Assembly: GCA_041908445.1 (NCBI GenBank)
Contig: JAYRFK010000043.1
Coordinates: 62,001 to 126,000, forward strand
DNA length: 64,000 nt
Direction: 5' to 3'
From: JAEUJM01 sp041908445
GTDB lineage: Bacteria > Actinomycetota > Acidimicrobiia > Acidimicrobiales > DATDAH01
Position numbers and translations under genes: made by a program. Below, one piece after another: positions 1 to 9,544 of the stretch. Every line of letters begins with the position of its first letter. Within the stretch, counting starts at the first letter, position 1. The notes beneath the pieces are model-generated. The model searched no databases and was not told where the DNA came from. It saw nothing but the letters and a program-made list of their open reading frames with translations.

Positions 1-2
1 GC

Positions 3-470
3 GCGATCAACGAGCCCACCGGCGGGCGCCTCCCCATGGCGGGCTCGGTGGGTCCCAAGTCCGGCCCCACCTTCATCGTGGTGGGCGACGCCGCCGGCTC
101 CATCAACCCCTTCAACGGCGAGGGCATCGACTACGCCTACGAGACCGGCCGCCTCGCCGCCGGCCTGCTCGACGAGGCCCTCACCACCGGCAACGGCATG
201 GCCCTCCAGCGCTACCAGCCGATGCTCGACGAGGAGTTCGGCCTCTACTTCAAGGTGGCCCGCCTCTTCGTGAAGATCATCGGACGGCCGGCGCTGATGC
301 GCGAGCTCACCCGGGTCGGCATGCAGTCGCGCACCCTCATGGACTGGGTGCTGCGGATCATGGCCAACCTGCTGCGCGACGACGAGCTCGGCGGCGCCGA
401 GGCCGCCTACAAGGCCGTCGCCGCCCTGGCCAGGGTCGCCCCCGAGCCGCTCACCCGCGCCAACAGCTGA
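3..470 (+). CDS. FAD-dependent oxidoreductase, geranylgeranyl reductase family (3' part only)
   Basis: The reading frame is open from the first bases of the window, so the start lies upstream and only the last 155 residues are seen. The segment around IVVGDAAGSINPFNGEGI (bases about 75-130) is the second FAD-contacting motif (GDAAG...P..GEGI) of geranylgeranyl reductase and related group A flavoprotein monooxygenases. These enzymes reduce polyprenyl double bonds or hydroxylate small molecules. The alpha-helical tail after it, with basic residues, is normal for the family. The exact substrate cannot be told without the N-terminal half. The next gene starts 62 bases later with its own promoter-like box, so this is probably the end of its transcript. 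Confidence 0.75.
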   Translation, partial: AINEPTGGRLPMAGSVGPKSGPTFIVVGDAAGSINPFNGEGIDYAYETGRLAAGLLDEALTTGNGMALQRYQPMLDEEFGLYFKVARLFVKIIGRPALMRELTRVGMQSRTLMDWVLRIMANLLRDDELGGAEAAYKAVAALARVAPEPLTRANS

Positions 471-519
471 CGACGGCGGGCCCGTGGCGCCAGACCGGGC
501 GGCGCCGCCCGCCGGCCCC

Positions 520-532
520 TAACCTGCGCACC
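520..532 (+). promoter_or_regulatory. -10 box for leaderless kinase start
   Basis: TAACCT (520-525) is followed by 7 nt and then the GTG at 533. There is no Shine-Dalgarno sequence, so transcription should start at or next to the start codon. Confidence 0.5.
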
Positions 533-2725
533 GTGGCGAGCGCACCCGAGGTGACCGGCTACCGCGACCTGGTCGAGATCGGCCGGGGTGGGTTCGCCCG
601 CGTGTACCGGGCCCACCAGGACCGCTTCAACCGGGCGGTGGCGCTGAAGGTGCTGAACCTGGCCGACCCCGACGAGCGCACCCGCGACCGCTTCGAGCGG
701 GAGTGCCGGGCCATGGGCGAGCTCTCGTGGCACCCCCACGTCGTGGCCGTCTACGACTCGGGCGTCACCGAGGGCGGCCACCTCTTCCTGGCCATGGAGT
801 ACCTCGAGCGGGGCTCGCTGGCCGATGCCGCCGGTGGCGGCTCGCTCGACTGGTCGGCGGCGCTCACCGCCGGCATCGAGGTGTGCGGCGCGCTGGGGGC
901 GGCCCACGCCGCCGGCACCTTGCACCGGGACCTCAAGCCCGAGAACGTGCTCGTCGGCCCCTTCGGCGAGGCCCGCCTGTCCGACTTCGGCATCGCCGCG
1001 GTGGACGGTGGCCGGCGCACGACCACCGGCGTGGCCAGCTTCACCGTCGCCCACGTGGCGCCCGAGGTGCTGCGGGGCCACCGCCAGGACGAGCGCACCG
1101 ACGTCTACGGATTGGCCTCCACCCTCTTCACGCTCCTCGCCGGCGCCACCCCGTTCGCCGGCGAGCCCGACGAGCCCGTGGCCGCGGCGATGATGCGCAT
1201 CCTCGAGTCGCCGCCGCCCCGCCTCGGCGAGCCCGTGCCCGGGAGCCTCGCCGACCTCCTGGTCGCGGGCCTGGCCAAGGAGCCGGGCGACCGCCCCGAG
1301 AGCGCGGCGGCCTTCGGCGAGGCGCTCCAGGCCGTGCAGCGCGAGCGGAACCTGGCGGTCACCCCGCTGCGCCTGGTGGCGTCGGCGCCGGCCACCCCGC
1401 CGGCGCCGGTGGTGCCGCCCTCCCCGCCCGACCCTGCGCCGACCGTCGTCACCGACGACCCGCCATCGACCGCGTCGACGGCCGAGCCCGATGCGGGCCC
1501 GGGCGACGACCAGGCCACCGTCACCCTCGCTCCCGCCGCCGCGCTGGCCGACGCCGGTGGCGGCACCGACACGAGCACCGGCACCGGCACCGGCACGGGC
1601 ACGGGCACGGGCACGGGCGAGACCATCACCGTGGCCACCTCGCCGCCGGCACCGCCGCCCACCCCGCCCACACCGCCGACGCCCACCCCGCCGGCACCAC
1701 CCCCCACGCCCGACGCCGCACCGCCGACCCCGCCCCACGGAGGCGGGAAGAAGGGTCGAGGGCGCACCCTCGCGATCGTCGGCGCGGTGGTGGTCGTCCT
1801 CGTCCTGGCCGTCGGGGCCATCGTGGCCCTCACCGGCGGTGGTGGTGGCGACGGCGCGTCGACCGCCGGCACCTTCGAGACCGACGTCATCACCGACGCC
1901 CCCTCGAGCGTCGCGTTCGACGACGAGGGGGTGTGGGTCACGAGCCTCGGCCAGACCGAGGTCTACCGCCTCGACACCGAGGGCAATCTCGTGACGAGCA
2001 CCGGGATCATCAACTTCGGCACCGGCATCGCCCTCACCGACGACGGCGCCGGCTGGGTGATCGCCGACGACACCCGCGACATGGTGCGGATGGACCTCGC
2101 CACCAACGAGGACACGAACGAGATCGACATCGGTGTCGGCCACCAGTCGATCAGCACCGTGGGAACCGACGTGTGGGTGACGAGGGACCAGGACGGCATC
2201 GGCAAGGTCGTCCGCTTCGACGCCATCGGGCTCGGGCTGGTCACCGAGATCGAGGTCGGCACCGCGCCCAACGCCGTCTCGGCCACCGACGACGTGATCT
2301 GGGTCACCAACGGCGGCGACAACACCGTCACCCGCATCGACCCCGACACGAACGAGGTCACCGCCACCGTCGACATCGGCGCCCCCCCGACCGCGGTGGC
2401 CGCGGTCGAGGACGCCGTCTGGGTCGTGAGCAAGGAGGCCAGGACGGTCACCCGCATCGACCCCGACACCAACGAGGTGGTGGCCACGGTCGAGCTCGGC
2501 GGCGACGCCTCCCCCGGCGCGATCGCCGCCACCGCGTCCGCGGTGTGGGTCACCGACGGCGGGGCCAACGAGGTCCTGCGCATCGACCCCGCCACCGACG
2601 AGGTCACCGACACGATCGCCGTCGGCGACGAGCCGGTCGCCGTCGCGGCCGATGACGCCGACGTCTGGGTCGTCAACGCCGGCGCCGGCACCCTCACCCA
2701 CATCGACCCGGCGACGTTCACCTGA
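533..2725 (+). CDS. Membrane Ser/Thr protein kinase with extracellular beta-propeller
   Basis: 730 residues. Residues 1-270 form a Hanks-type kinase: glycine loop GRGGFARVY (17-25), ATP lysine K39, catalytic HRDLKPEN (D133), the DFG aspartate D151 and the APEVL motif. A Pro/Thr-rich linker (about 285-410) holds a Thr-Gly dipeptide run. A membrane segment follows (about 411-433). The C-terminal 280 residues, expected outside the cell, carry about six repeats of the type VWVTnGG..TVTRIDPDTNEVTATVDIG, which is a YVTN/NHL-like propeller. The layout is that of mycobacterial PknD, a propeller-sensing receptor kinase, but orthology is not claimed. The GTG start is supported by the TAACCT box 7 nt upstream. 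Its signal and targets are unknown. Confidence 0.92.
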   Translation: MASAPEVTGYRDLVEIGRGGFARVYRAHQDRFNRAVALKVLNLADPDERTRDRFERECRAMGELSWHPHVVAVYDSGVTEGGHLFLAMEYLERGSLADAAGGGSLDWSAALTAGIEVCGALGAAHAAGTLHRDLKPENVLVGPFGEARLSDFGIAAVDGGRRTTTGVASFTVAHVAPEVLRGHRQDERTDVYGLASTLFTLLAGATPFAGEPDEPVAAAMMRILESPPPRLGEPVPGSLADLLVAGLAKEPGDRPESAAAFGEALQAVQRERNLAVTPLRLVASAPATPPAPVVPPSPPDPAPTVVTDDPPSTASTAEPDAGPGDDQATVTLAPAAALADAGGGTDTSTGTGTGTGTGTGTGETITVATSPPAPPPTPPTPPTPTPPAPPPTPDAAPPTPPHGGGKKGRGRTLAIVGAVVVVLVLAVGAIVALTGGGGGDGASTAGTFETDVITDAPSSVAFDDEGVWVTSLGQTEVYRLDTEGNLVTSTGIINFGTGIALTDDGAGWVIADDTRDMVRMDLATNEDTNEIDIGVGHQSISTVGTDVWVTRDQDGIGKVVRFDAIGLGLVTEIEVGTAPNAVSATDDVIWVTNGGDNTVTRIDPDTNEVTATVDIGAPPTAVAAVEDAVWVVSKEARTVTRIDPDTNEVVATVELGGDASPGAIAATASAVWVTDGGANEVLRIDPATDEVTDTIAVGDEPVAVAADDADVWVVNAGAGTLTHIDPATFT
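1576..1617 (+). repeat. Hexanucleotide microsatellite (7 copies)
   Basis: Seven tandem 6-bp units, three of CACCGG followed by four of CACGGG, lie inside the kinase linker and encode alternating Thr and Gly. Copy-number change would lengthen or shorten the linker by two residues without breaking the frame. Confidence 0.85.
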
Positions 2726-2740
2726 ACGCCACACCACCTC

Positions 2741-2793
2741 GGGTTTCTTGGTGATCCACCCCCGTATCGGGGGGAAGCCACCAAGAGATCCCG
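2741..2793. terminator. Long imperfect hairpin between convergent genes (family A)
   Basis: An inverted repeat with the shared core TTCTTGGTG...CCCCCG, a TAT loop near 2765, and the complement CGGGGG...CACCAAGA. It starts 16 bases after the kinase stop and ends just before the zwf stop, so it is placed to end both transcripts. The same core recurs at 43353-43399 and 53736-53782. There is no T-tract. Confidence 0.6.
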
Positions 2794-2797
2794 GAGG

Positions 2798-4253
2798 TCA
2801 GGTGGGCGGCGGGGGCAGTGGGGGCGCCGGCGGGCCGGACGGCTCGCCGGGGGGCGTCGGCAGCAGCGGGTCGTGCCAGCCGCCGTAGGGGGCGGCCAGC
2901 TCGTCGGCCTCGGCGGGGCCCATCGAGCCCCGGTCGTAGAGGCGCACGAGGGGCACCTTGCCCGACAGCAACGGCTCGACGATGCGCCACTGCTCCTCGA
3001 GGGAGTCCTCCCGGCCGAAGCGGCGGGCGTTGCCCTCGAGGGCGTCGCCGATGAGCCGCTCGTAGGCCTCCTGGCGCTCGCCGAAGACGTGCTCGTAGTC
3101 CACGTCGAGGTCGGTGGACTTCGTGGCCAGGGCCTCGCCGGGCGCCTTCGAGTGCATGTGGAAGGTGACGCCGTCGTGCGCGCCGAGGCGGAAGCGGAGG
3201 AAGTTCGGGGTGGGCCGCACGTCGCCGTCCGCGAAGAGCAGCCGGGGCGGCGCCTTGAACTGCACCACGGCCTCGGTGGCGGTGGTGGTGAGGTCCTTCC
3301 CGGTGCGGATCAGCCACGGCACGCCCGACCACCGCCATGAGTCGATCTCGGTCTCCAGGGCGATGTAGGTCTCGGTGTCGGACCCGGCCTGCACGCCGTC
3401 CTCGTCGGGATAGCCGTGGTACTGGCCCCGGACCACGCGAGCCGGGTCGAAGGCCCGGACCTGGCGCAGCACCTTGTAGTACTCGTCGCGCAGGGCGTTG
3501 GCGTCCGACGCCACCGGCGGCTCCATGGCCAGCAGGGTGAGGATCAGGAGCAGGTGGTTCTGCACCACGTCGCGGAGCGCGCCGACGTTGTCGTAGAACT
3601 TGCCGCGGCCCTCGACGCCGAAGTCCTCGGCCATGGTGATCTCGACGTGGTCGATGAAGTTCCGGTTCCAGATCGGCTCGAGCATCGAGTTCGCGAACCG
3701 GAAGATGAGGAGGTTCTCCACCGCCTCCTTGCCGAGGAAGTGGTCGATGCGGAAGACCCGGTCCTCGGGGAACGCCCGGTGCACGCACGCGTTGAGCTCC
3801 CGGGCCGACTCGAGGTCGCGGCCGAAGGGCTTCTCCACCACGACCCGGGCGTCCTCGTTGAGGCCGACGCCGGCGAGGCCGTCGACCACGTCGTCGAACA
3901 GCGACGGCGGGATGCTCAGGTAGAACAGCGGCCGCTCGCAGCCCGACATGGCCTGGGCCAGGGCCGTGAAGGTGCCCGTCTCGCGGTAGTCGCCGCTGAC
4001 ATAGCTCATGCGGGCGGCGAGCGCCGACCACACCTGCTCGTCGATCGAGTCGTTCTTGGCCTCGACCGCCTCCCGGGCGTAGGCCCGCAACTGGTCGTCG
4101 TCCCACTCGCGGGTGGCGACGCCGATGATCGGGAGGTCGGCCCGGCCGGCGAGGGCCAGGCGGTACAGCGCCGGGAAGATCTTCTTCTTGGCCAGATCGC
4201 CCGTCGCCCCGAACAGGACGAGGGCGCCGCTGCGCTCGGGGGCGGGGCCGCGG

Positions 4254-4261
<8 letters not shown>
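2798..4261 (-). CDS. zwf: Glucose-6-phosphate 1-dehydrogenase
   Basis: 487 residues, the usual length. The enzyme oxidises glucose 6-phosphate to 6-phosphogluconolactone with NADP+ (or NAD+) in the cytosol. The N-terminal nucleotide-binding motif is LFGATGDLAKKKIFPAL (about 15-31). The active-site signature RIDHFLGKE gives the substrate-binding His and Lys, followed by NLLIFRFAN and the WNRNFIDHVEI block. The start overlaps the end of gnd by 8 bases, so the two are translationally coupled. It is the last gene of a pgi-gnd-zwf operon. No opcA or 6-phosphogluconolactonase gene follows here, since the next gene runs in the opposite direction. Confidence 0.97.
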
Positions 4262-5177
<916 letters not shown>

Positions 5178-5206
5178 GCCTGCTCCTTGGTGGTCTCGGA
5201 AGCCGC

Positions 5207-6787
5207 TCAGCCGGCGGCGAGGAGGTCGTCGAGGGTGACCCGGCCGGCTCGCAGGCCGTGGGCCCGCAGGGTGGCGAGGTCGCCCGCCGCCTGCGCGGCG
5301 ATGAGGGTGCCGAACCCGAAGTCCTGGCCCGGGATGGCGGGGCCGCCGTCGGGAGGCAGGTGCTCGTCCAGCACCTGGACGAACACGCCCGAGGGGGGCC
5401 CGCCCTTGTGGAGCTGGCCCGTCGAGTGCAGGAACCGGGGGCCGACGCCGAGGGTCGTGGCCACGCCGAGGCGGTCGCGCAGGGCGTGGCGCACCTCGTC
5501 GATCCGGGCGACGACCGGGTCCTCGGGGTCGACGTAGGCGTGGATCGCCAGGTAGTCGCCGGGCCGCACCTGGTCGAGGAGGCCGGCGAGGGGCACGGCC
5601 TCGACCGCCAGCGCCGCGTCCCCCTCGTCGCCCGTGACCCGGGCGAGCACGTCGTTGGTGGCGGCCTTGGCCTCGGCCACGTTGGGCTGGTCGAACGGGT
5701 TGATGCCGAGGCCGGCGCCACAGACCGCGGTGGCGAACTCCCAGAGGAGGACCTGGGCGCCCAGGCCGTAGGCGTTCTCGTAGGGCAGCTCGACGACCGG
5801 GTGACCGGCGTCGGCCAGCTCGTCGAGCGACGGGTGCCAGCCGAGGGCGACGAAGAGGCGGTCGTCGCCGTACACGGTGATGTCCTCGGCCACGGCCTCG
5901 CCGGCCACGGGCACCACGCCGGTGCCCTGCTTGCCAGTGGACTCGGCGATGAGCTGCTCGAGCCAGAGGCCGAAGGTGGCGACGTCGGGGTCGAGGACGA
6001 GGGTGAGCTTGTCCCGGCCGGCCTTCGCCGCCGCCGCCATCACCGCGCCGAGGCGCAGGCCGGGGTTGCGGATGGCGTCGCCGTCGGGCCCCAGCTGGCC
6101 GGCGACCACCTCGGCGGACCGGAGCAGGCGCAGGTAGTCCACGCCGGCGAGGGCCGCGGGCACGATGCCGAAGTACGACAGCGCCGAGTAGCGGCCACCG
6201 ATGTCGGATCGGTTCACGAAGATCCGCCGGAACCCCCGCTCGCGGGCGGTGGCCTCGAGGGCCGACCCGCCGTCGGTGACGACCGTGAACTGGTCGGGGT
6301 TGCCCACGGCGTCCCAGAAGTAGGCCAGGTGGCTGGCGGTCTCGAGGGTGGAGCCCGACTTGGACGACGCCACGAACAGGGTGTGCTCGAGGTCGACCGC
6401 CTCGCGGGCCCGGCGGACCGCGGCGGGGTCGGTGCTGTCGAGCACGGCGAGGCGGGGCCGGTCGTCGGGGCGGCCGAAGGTGCGGGCCACGACCTCGGGG
6501 AACAGGCTCGAACCACCCATGCCCATGACGAGCACGTCCGTGTAGCGCTCGGCGTAGACGTCGGCGGCGAAGCGGTCGAGGTCCTCGTGGGCGGCGGCGA
6601 CCTCCGTGCCGACCCGGAGCCAGCCCAGGCGGTCGGCCACCTCGGTGGGGTCCTCCTGCCACAGGGTGTGGTCGCCGCCCCAGATCCGGGCGACGGCGTC
6701 GCGCTCGACGAGGTCGGCGAGCAGGGCGTCCACGGCGGGGCCCAGGGCGCCGAGGCGCTCGCCCTCCCGGGTGTTCAACCACTCCAC
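5207..6787 (-). CDS. pgi: Glucose-6-phosphate isomerase (type found in Tal-Pgi proteins)
   Basis: 526 residues. It interconverts glucose 6-phosphate and fructose 6-phosphate. The sugar-phosphate-binding SIS motifs are visible: LVMGMGGSSLFPEV, then VASSKSGSTLET, then FVNRSDIGGRYSALSYFG. The sequence resembles the isomerase half of bifunctional transaldolase/isomerase proteins more than the classical E. coli Pgi. It is first in an operon with gnd and zwf, which would let fructose 6-phosphate be recycled into the oxidative pentose phosphate route. The GTG start has AAAGGA about 8 nt upstream. A TACGGT box at 6828-6833 (minus strand) could be its promoter, giving a short leader. Confidence 0.93.
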   Translation of the reverse strand: MEWLNTREGERLGALGPAVDALLADLVERDAVARIWGGDHTLWQEDPTEVADRLGWLRVGTEVAAAHEDLDRFAADVYAERYTDVLVMGMGGSSLFPEVVARTFGRPDDRPRLAVLDSTDPAAVRRAREAVDLEHTLFVASSKSGSTLETASHLAYFWDAVGNPDQFTVVTDGGSALEATARERGFRRIFVNRSDIGGRYSALSYFGIVPAALAGVDYLRLLRSAEVVAGQLGPDGDAIRNPGLRLGAVMAAAAKAGRDKLTLVLDPDVATFGLWLEQLIAESTGKQGTGVVPVAGEAVAEDITVYGDDRLFVALGWHPSLDELADAGHPVVELPYENAYGLGAQVLLWEFATAVCGAGLGINPFDQPNVAEAKAATNDVLARVTGDEGDAALAVEAVPLAGLLDQVRPGDYLAIHAYVDPEDPVVARIDEVRHALRDRLGVATTLGVGPRFLHSTGQLHKGGPPSGVFVQVLDEHLPPDGGPAIPGQDFGFGTLIAAQAAGDLATLRAHGLRAGRVTLDDLLAAG

Positions 6788-6867
6788 TGGGATCGTCCTT
6801 TCGCCACCGACCGGGCCGGTCCCGCCGACCGTACCGCCCCAGCGCCGCCGGGGGGAGGCCCCCCGGT

Positions 6868-6881
6868 TAGCGTCTCGGCCG
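6868..6881 (+). promoter_or_regulatory. -10 box for leaderless ung start
   Basis: TAGCGT (6868-6873), 8 nt, then ATG at 6882. No ribosome-binding site is seen between them. Confidence 0.5.
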
Positions 6882-7571
6882 ATGGCGCCGAAGACGGACT
6901 GGAACCCGGTGCTGCGGGGCGAGTTCGCCCAGCCGTACTGGGACGAGCTCCAGCGGTTCGTGGCGACCGAGCGGGCACGGGGACCCGTCTACCCGCCCGC
7001 CGAGGAGGTGTTCGCCGCCCTCCACCAGACCCCCTACGCCGACGTGAAGGTCGTCATCCTCGGCCAGGACCCGTACCACGGCGCCGGCCAGGCCCACGGC
7101 CTGTGCTTCTCGGTGCGTCCCGGCGTGCCGCTGCCCCCCTCGCTCCAGAACATCTACAAGGAGCTCCACGACGACCTCGGCGTCGAGCCGCCCGACCACG
7201 GTTGCCTCGATGCCTGGAGCCGCCAGGGCGTGCTGCTGCTCAACACCACGCTGACGGTGCGGGCCCGCCAGGCCGCCTCGCACCAGGGCAAGGGCTGGGA
7301 GACCTTCACCGACCAGGTGATCCGGGCGGTCAACGCCAAGGAGGAGACCGTCGTGTTCATCCTCTGGGGCGCCGCCGCCCGCAAGAAGAAGGCCCTCATC
7401 GACACGAGCCGCCACGTGATCGTCGAGTCGGCCCACCCGTCGCCGCTGTCCGCCCACAACGGGTTCTTCGGGAGCAAGCCGTTCTCCCGGGCGAACGAGG
7501 CGCTGGTGGCGGCCGGGCGGGAACCGGTCGACTGGCGCCTGCCGCCTCGCGCCGAGCTTGCGGCCTCGTGA
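6882..7571 (+). CDS. ung: Uracil-DNA glycosylase, family 1
   Basis: 229 residues, typical for Ung. It removes uracil from DNA to start base-excision repair. The water-activating motif GQDPYHG holds D63, and the uracil-stabilising loop HPSPLSAHNGF with its His is present, followed by FFGSKPFSRAN. The start MAPKTDWNPVL is chosen over upstream in-frame ATGs because those lie in the antisense of pgi, and because a TAGCGT box lies 8 nt before this ATG. It is followed after 18 bases by a small membrane protein gene. Confidence 0.97.
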   Translation: MAPKTDWNPVLRGEFAQPYWDELQRFVATERARGPVYPPAEEVFAALHQTPYADVKVVILGQDPYHGAGQAHGLCFSVRPGVPLPPSLQNIYKELHDDLGVEPPDHGCLDAWSRQGVLLLNTTLTVRARQAASHQGKGWETFTDQVIRAVNAKEETVVFILWGAAARKKKALIDTSRHVIVESAHPSPLSAHNGFFGSKPFSRANEALVAAGREPVDWRLPPRAELAAS

Positions 7572-7589
7572 GGGAGCCGTGAGCACCTC

Positions 7590-8006
7590 ATGAGCGCCGC
7601 CGTCGCGCTGGTCCTGGTGGTGCTGGTCGTGGTGGTGCTGGTCGCCGGCGCCGCCGCCTACGGCCACTGGGCCGGGTGGAGCTTCGGCCTGCGCTGGTGG
7701 GGCCGGCCCACGCCGGCGACCGTTCGGTCCGTGGAGCCGCTGAACGGCGCCCTCATGAAGGGCGGGGCGCCCTGGGCCGTGCGTGAGGCCCGCCACCGGG
7801 TGCGGGCGACCGTCGAGGTCCACCCCGAGGGCCGCATGAAGCCATACGAGACCACGACGATCACCTGGCGGGCAGCCACCGAGCCCCTCGCCGGCACCGA
7901 CGTCACCGTCTACGTGTCGCGCACCCGCCGCCCCCGGGTCTTCCTCCCCCGTGGCGCCGCGGCGGCCCCCCGACGGGACGAGGACCCTGCCGCCGGCGTC
8001 TACTGA
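7590..8006 (+). CDS. Hypothetical single-pass membrane protein
   Basis: 138 residues, family not recognised. An N-terminal hydrophobic helix (about 4-26, rich in Val/Leu) is followed by a soluble domain of about 110 residues, probably beta-rich, with a TATVRSVEPL-like strand and a conserved-looking block RVRATVEVHPEGRMKPYETTT. The overall arrangement recalls DUF3592-type proteins, but that is only a guess. It lies 18 bases after ung in the same direction and may be co-transcribed. Confidence 0.6.
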   Translation: MSAAVALVLVVLVVVVLVAGAAAYGHWAGWSFGLRWWGRPTPATVRSVEPLNGALMKGGAPWAVREARHRVRATVEVHPEGRMKPYETTTITWRAATEPLAGTDVTVYVSRTRRPRVFLPRGAAAAPRRDEDPAAGVY

Positions 8007-8030
8007 CCGCGTCTCCCGCTCTGGAAGGAG

Positions 8031-8621
8031 TCAGCGGTCCTCGGGGCCGATGGCCGGGGGGACGTCCTCGGGGCGAGCGGCGGCCAACACGTCGAGGGCC
8101 TCGTCGGCGCCGCCGGCGCGCAGGATCAGGGCCCGGTTGCGGGGCAGCAGGAAGCCGGACTCGACCATGCGGTCGAGCATGGCCACGAACGGGTCCCAGA
8201 AGCCGTCGACGTCGACCAGCACGACGGCCTTGGCGTGCAGGCCGAGCTGCGCCCAGGTGGCCACCTCGCACAGCTCGTCGAGGGTGCCGAGTCCGCCCGG
8301 CAGGGCGAGGAAGCCGTCGCTGCGGTCGTACATGAGGGCCTTGCGCTCGTGCATGGTGGCCACCTCGTGCAGCTCGGCCAGGCCCGGGTGCACGACCTCG
8401 CGGGCGAAGAGCTTGCCGGGGATGACCCCGATCACCCGGCCGCCGCCGGCCAGGCAGGCGTCGGCGGTGGCGCCCATGAGGCCGACCTGGCCGCCGCCGT
8501 AGACGAGCCCGAGACCCCGGGCGGCCAGCGCCGCGCCGACCTCACGGGCCAGTGCGAGGTGGTGGGGGTCGTGGCCGGGGGAGGACCCGCAGAACACGCC
8601 GACGTTGCGCAGCTCGGGCAC
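8031..8621 (-). CDS. LOG-family protein (nucleoside monophosphate phosphoribohydrolase-like)
   Basis: 196 residues. The family (TIGR00730, lysine decarboxylase-like fold) includes enzymes that release a free base from N6-modified AMP (cytokinin activation) and general nucleotide 5'-monophosphate nucleosidases. Seen: VYGGGQVGLMGATADA near residue 40, then MHERKALM and the catalytic motif PGGLGTLDELCE. It shares a 38-bp divergent promoter region with the SDR gene. The GTG start is supported by a TACCGT box 6 nt upstream. Confidence 0.88.
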   Translation of the reverse strand: MPELRNVGVFCGSSPGHDPHHLALAREVGAALAARGLGLVYGGGQVGLMGATADACLAGGGRVIGVIPGKLFAREVVHPGLAELHEVATMHERKALMYDRSDGFLALPGGLGTLDELCEVATWAQLGLHAKAVVLVDVDGFWDPFVAMLDRMVESGFLLPRNRALILRAGGADEALDVLAAARPEDVPPAIGPEDR

Positions 8622-8633
8622 GGCCCGACGGTA
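8622..8633 (-). promoter_or_regulatory. -10 box for leaderless LOG-family gene
   Basis: On the minus strand, TACCGT (8633-8628), 6 nt, then GTG at 8621. It is back to back with the SDR promoter. Confidence 0.5.
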
Positions 8634-8645
8634 CGGCCTCGCGGG

Positions 8646-8659
8646 TAGCGTGCGCGCCC
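8646..8659 (+). promoter_or_regulatory. -10 box for leaderless SDR gene
   Basis: TAGCGT (8646-8651), 8 nt, then ATG at 8660. The facing box of the LOG gene is only 12 bases away, so the two promoters must compete for polymerase. Confidence 0.5.
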
Positions 8660-9532
8660 ATGGCGGACGAGCAGGACCTCACCGGGCGCGTCATCGTCGT
8701 GACCGGCGCCAACACCGGCCTCGGGAAGGCCACGGCGCGCCAGCTGGCGACCCGGGGCGCCGAGGTGGTGCTGGCGTGCCGCACCGAGGCCAAGGCCCAG
8801 CCCGTGGTCGAGGAGATGGCCGCCGCGACCGGCAACGACGCCGTGTCCTTCCACGCCCTCGACCTGGCCGACCTCGCCGCCGTGCGCCGCTCGGCCGAGG
8901 CGCTCCTGGCCGCCGACCGGCCGCTGCACGTCCTCGTCAACAACGCCGGCCTCGCCGGCCAGCGGGGCCAGACCGCCGACGGCTTCGAGCTGGCCTTCGG
9001 CACCAACCACGTCGGGCACTTCCTCTTCACGACCCTGCTGCTCGACCGCATCACCGCCTCCGCCGAGCCGGACACCCCCGCCCGCATCGTGAACGTGGCC
9101 AGCGGCAACCACTTCCACGCGGAGGGCATCGACTGGGACGCGGTGCGCCGCCCCACCCGCACGTTCGTGGGCCTGCACGAGTACGACGTCTCCAAGCTGG
9201 CGAACGTCTGCTTCACCCAGGAGCTCGCCCGCCGCCTCGACCCCGCCCAGGTCGTCACCTTCGCCACCAACCCCGGCCCGGTCGCCACGGACGTGTGGCG
9301 ACGCATGCCCGGCCCGGTCTACGCCGTGTTCAAGAAGCTGCGGGGCCTCAAGACCCCCGACGAGGGCGCCCGGCCGACCGTCCGTGCCGCCACCGACCCC
9401 ACCCTGGACGACCGGAGCGGCGCCTACGTCGACGAGGACGGCACCGTCATCCCCGCCAGCGCCGTCGCCACGCCCGAGCTCGCCGCCGAGCTCTGGTCCC
9501 GCAGCGAGGCGTGGGTCGCCGACGCTCACTAA
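8660..9532 (+). CDS. Short-chain dehydrogenase/reductase, retinol dehydrogenase-like
   Basis: 290 residues. The NAD(P)-binding motif TGANTGLG is at residues 14-21, NNAGLAG follows, and the catalytic pair is in YDVSKLANV. The order and the block AFGTNHVGHF place it in the SDR group with retinol dehydrogenase and WW-domain oxidoreductase proteins. The substrate is not predictable. The upstream open frame is rejected because ATG 8660 has a TAGCGT box at the right distance. Its TAA stop is also the first half of the next gene's -10 box. Confidence 0.9.
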   Translation: MADEQDLTGRVIVVTGANTGLGKATARQLATRGAEVVLACRTEAKAQPVVEEMAAATGNDAVSFHALDLADLAAVRRSAEALLAADRPLHVLVNNAGLAGQRGQTADGFELAFGTNHVGHFLFTTLLLDRITASAEPDTPARIVNVASGNHFHAEGIDWDAVRRPTRTFVGLHEYDVSKLANVCFTQELARRLDPAQVVTFATNPGPVATDVWRRMPGPVYAVFKKLRGLKTPDEGARPTVRAATDPTLDDRSGAYVDEDGTVIPASAVATPELAAELWSRSEAWVADAH

Positions 9533-9544
9533 CCTCTCGTGCCC
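9530..9544 (+). promoter_or_regulatory. -10 box overlapping the SDR stop codon
   Basis: TAACCT (9530-9535) begins with the TAA stop of the SDR gene. Nine nt later is ATG 9545. The alternative GTG at 9539 would lie only 3 nt from the box, so ATG is preferred. Confidence 0.45.

Noticed and set aside
407..2737. 776-residue reading frame on the minus strand opposite the kinase
   Set aside because: Its translation is an Arg/Gly/Asp-rich string with no motif, whereas the plus-strand frame encodes a full kinase. High G+C makes long antisense frames.
5258..7582. 774-residue plus-strand frame over pgi and ung
   Set aside because: Low-complexity translation; the minus strand has the full pgi and another plus frame has ung.
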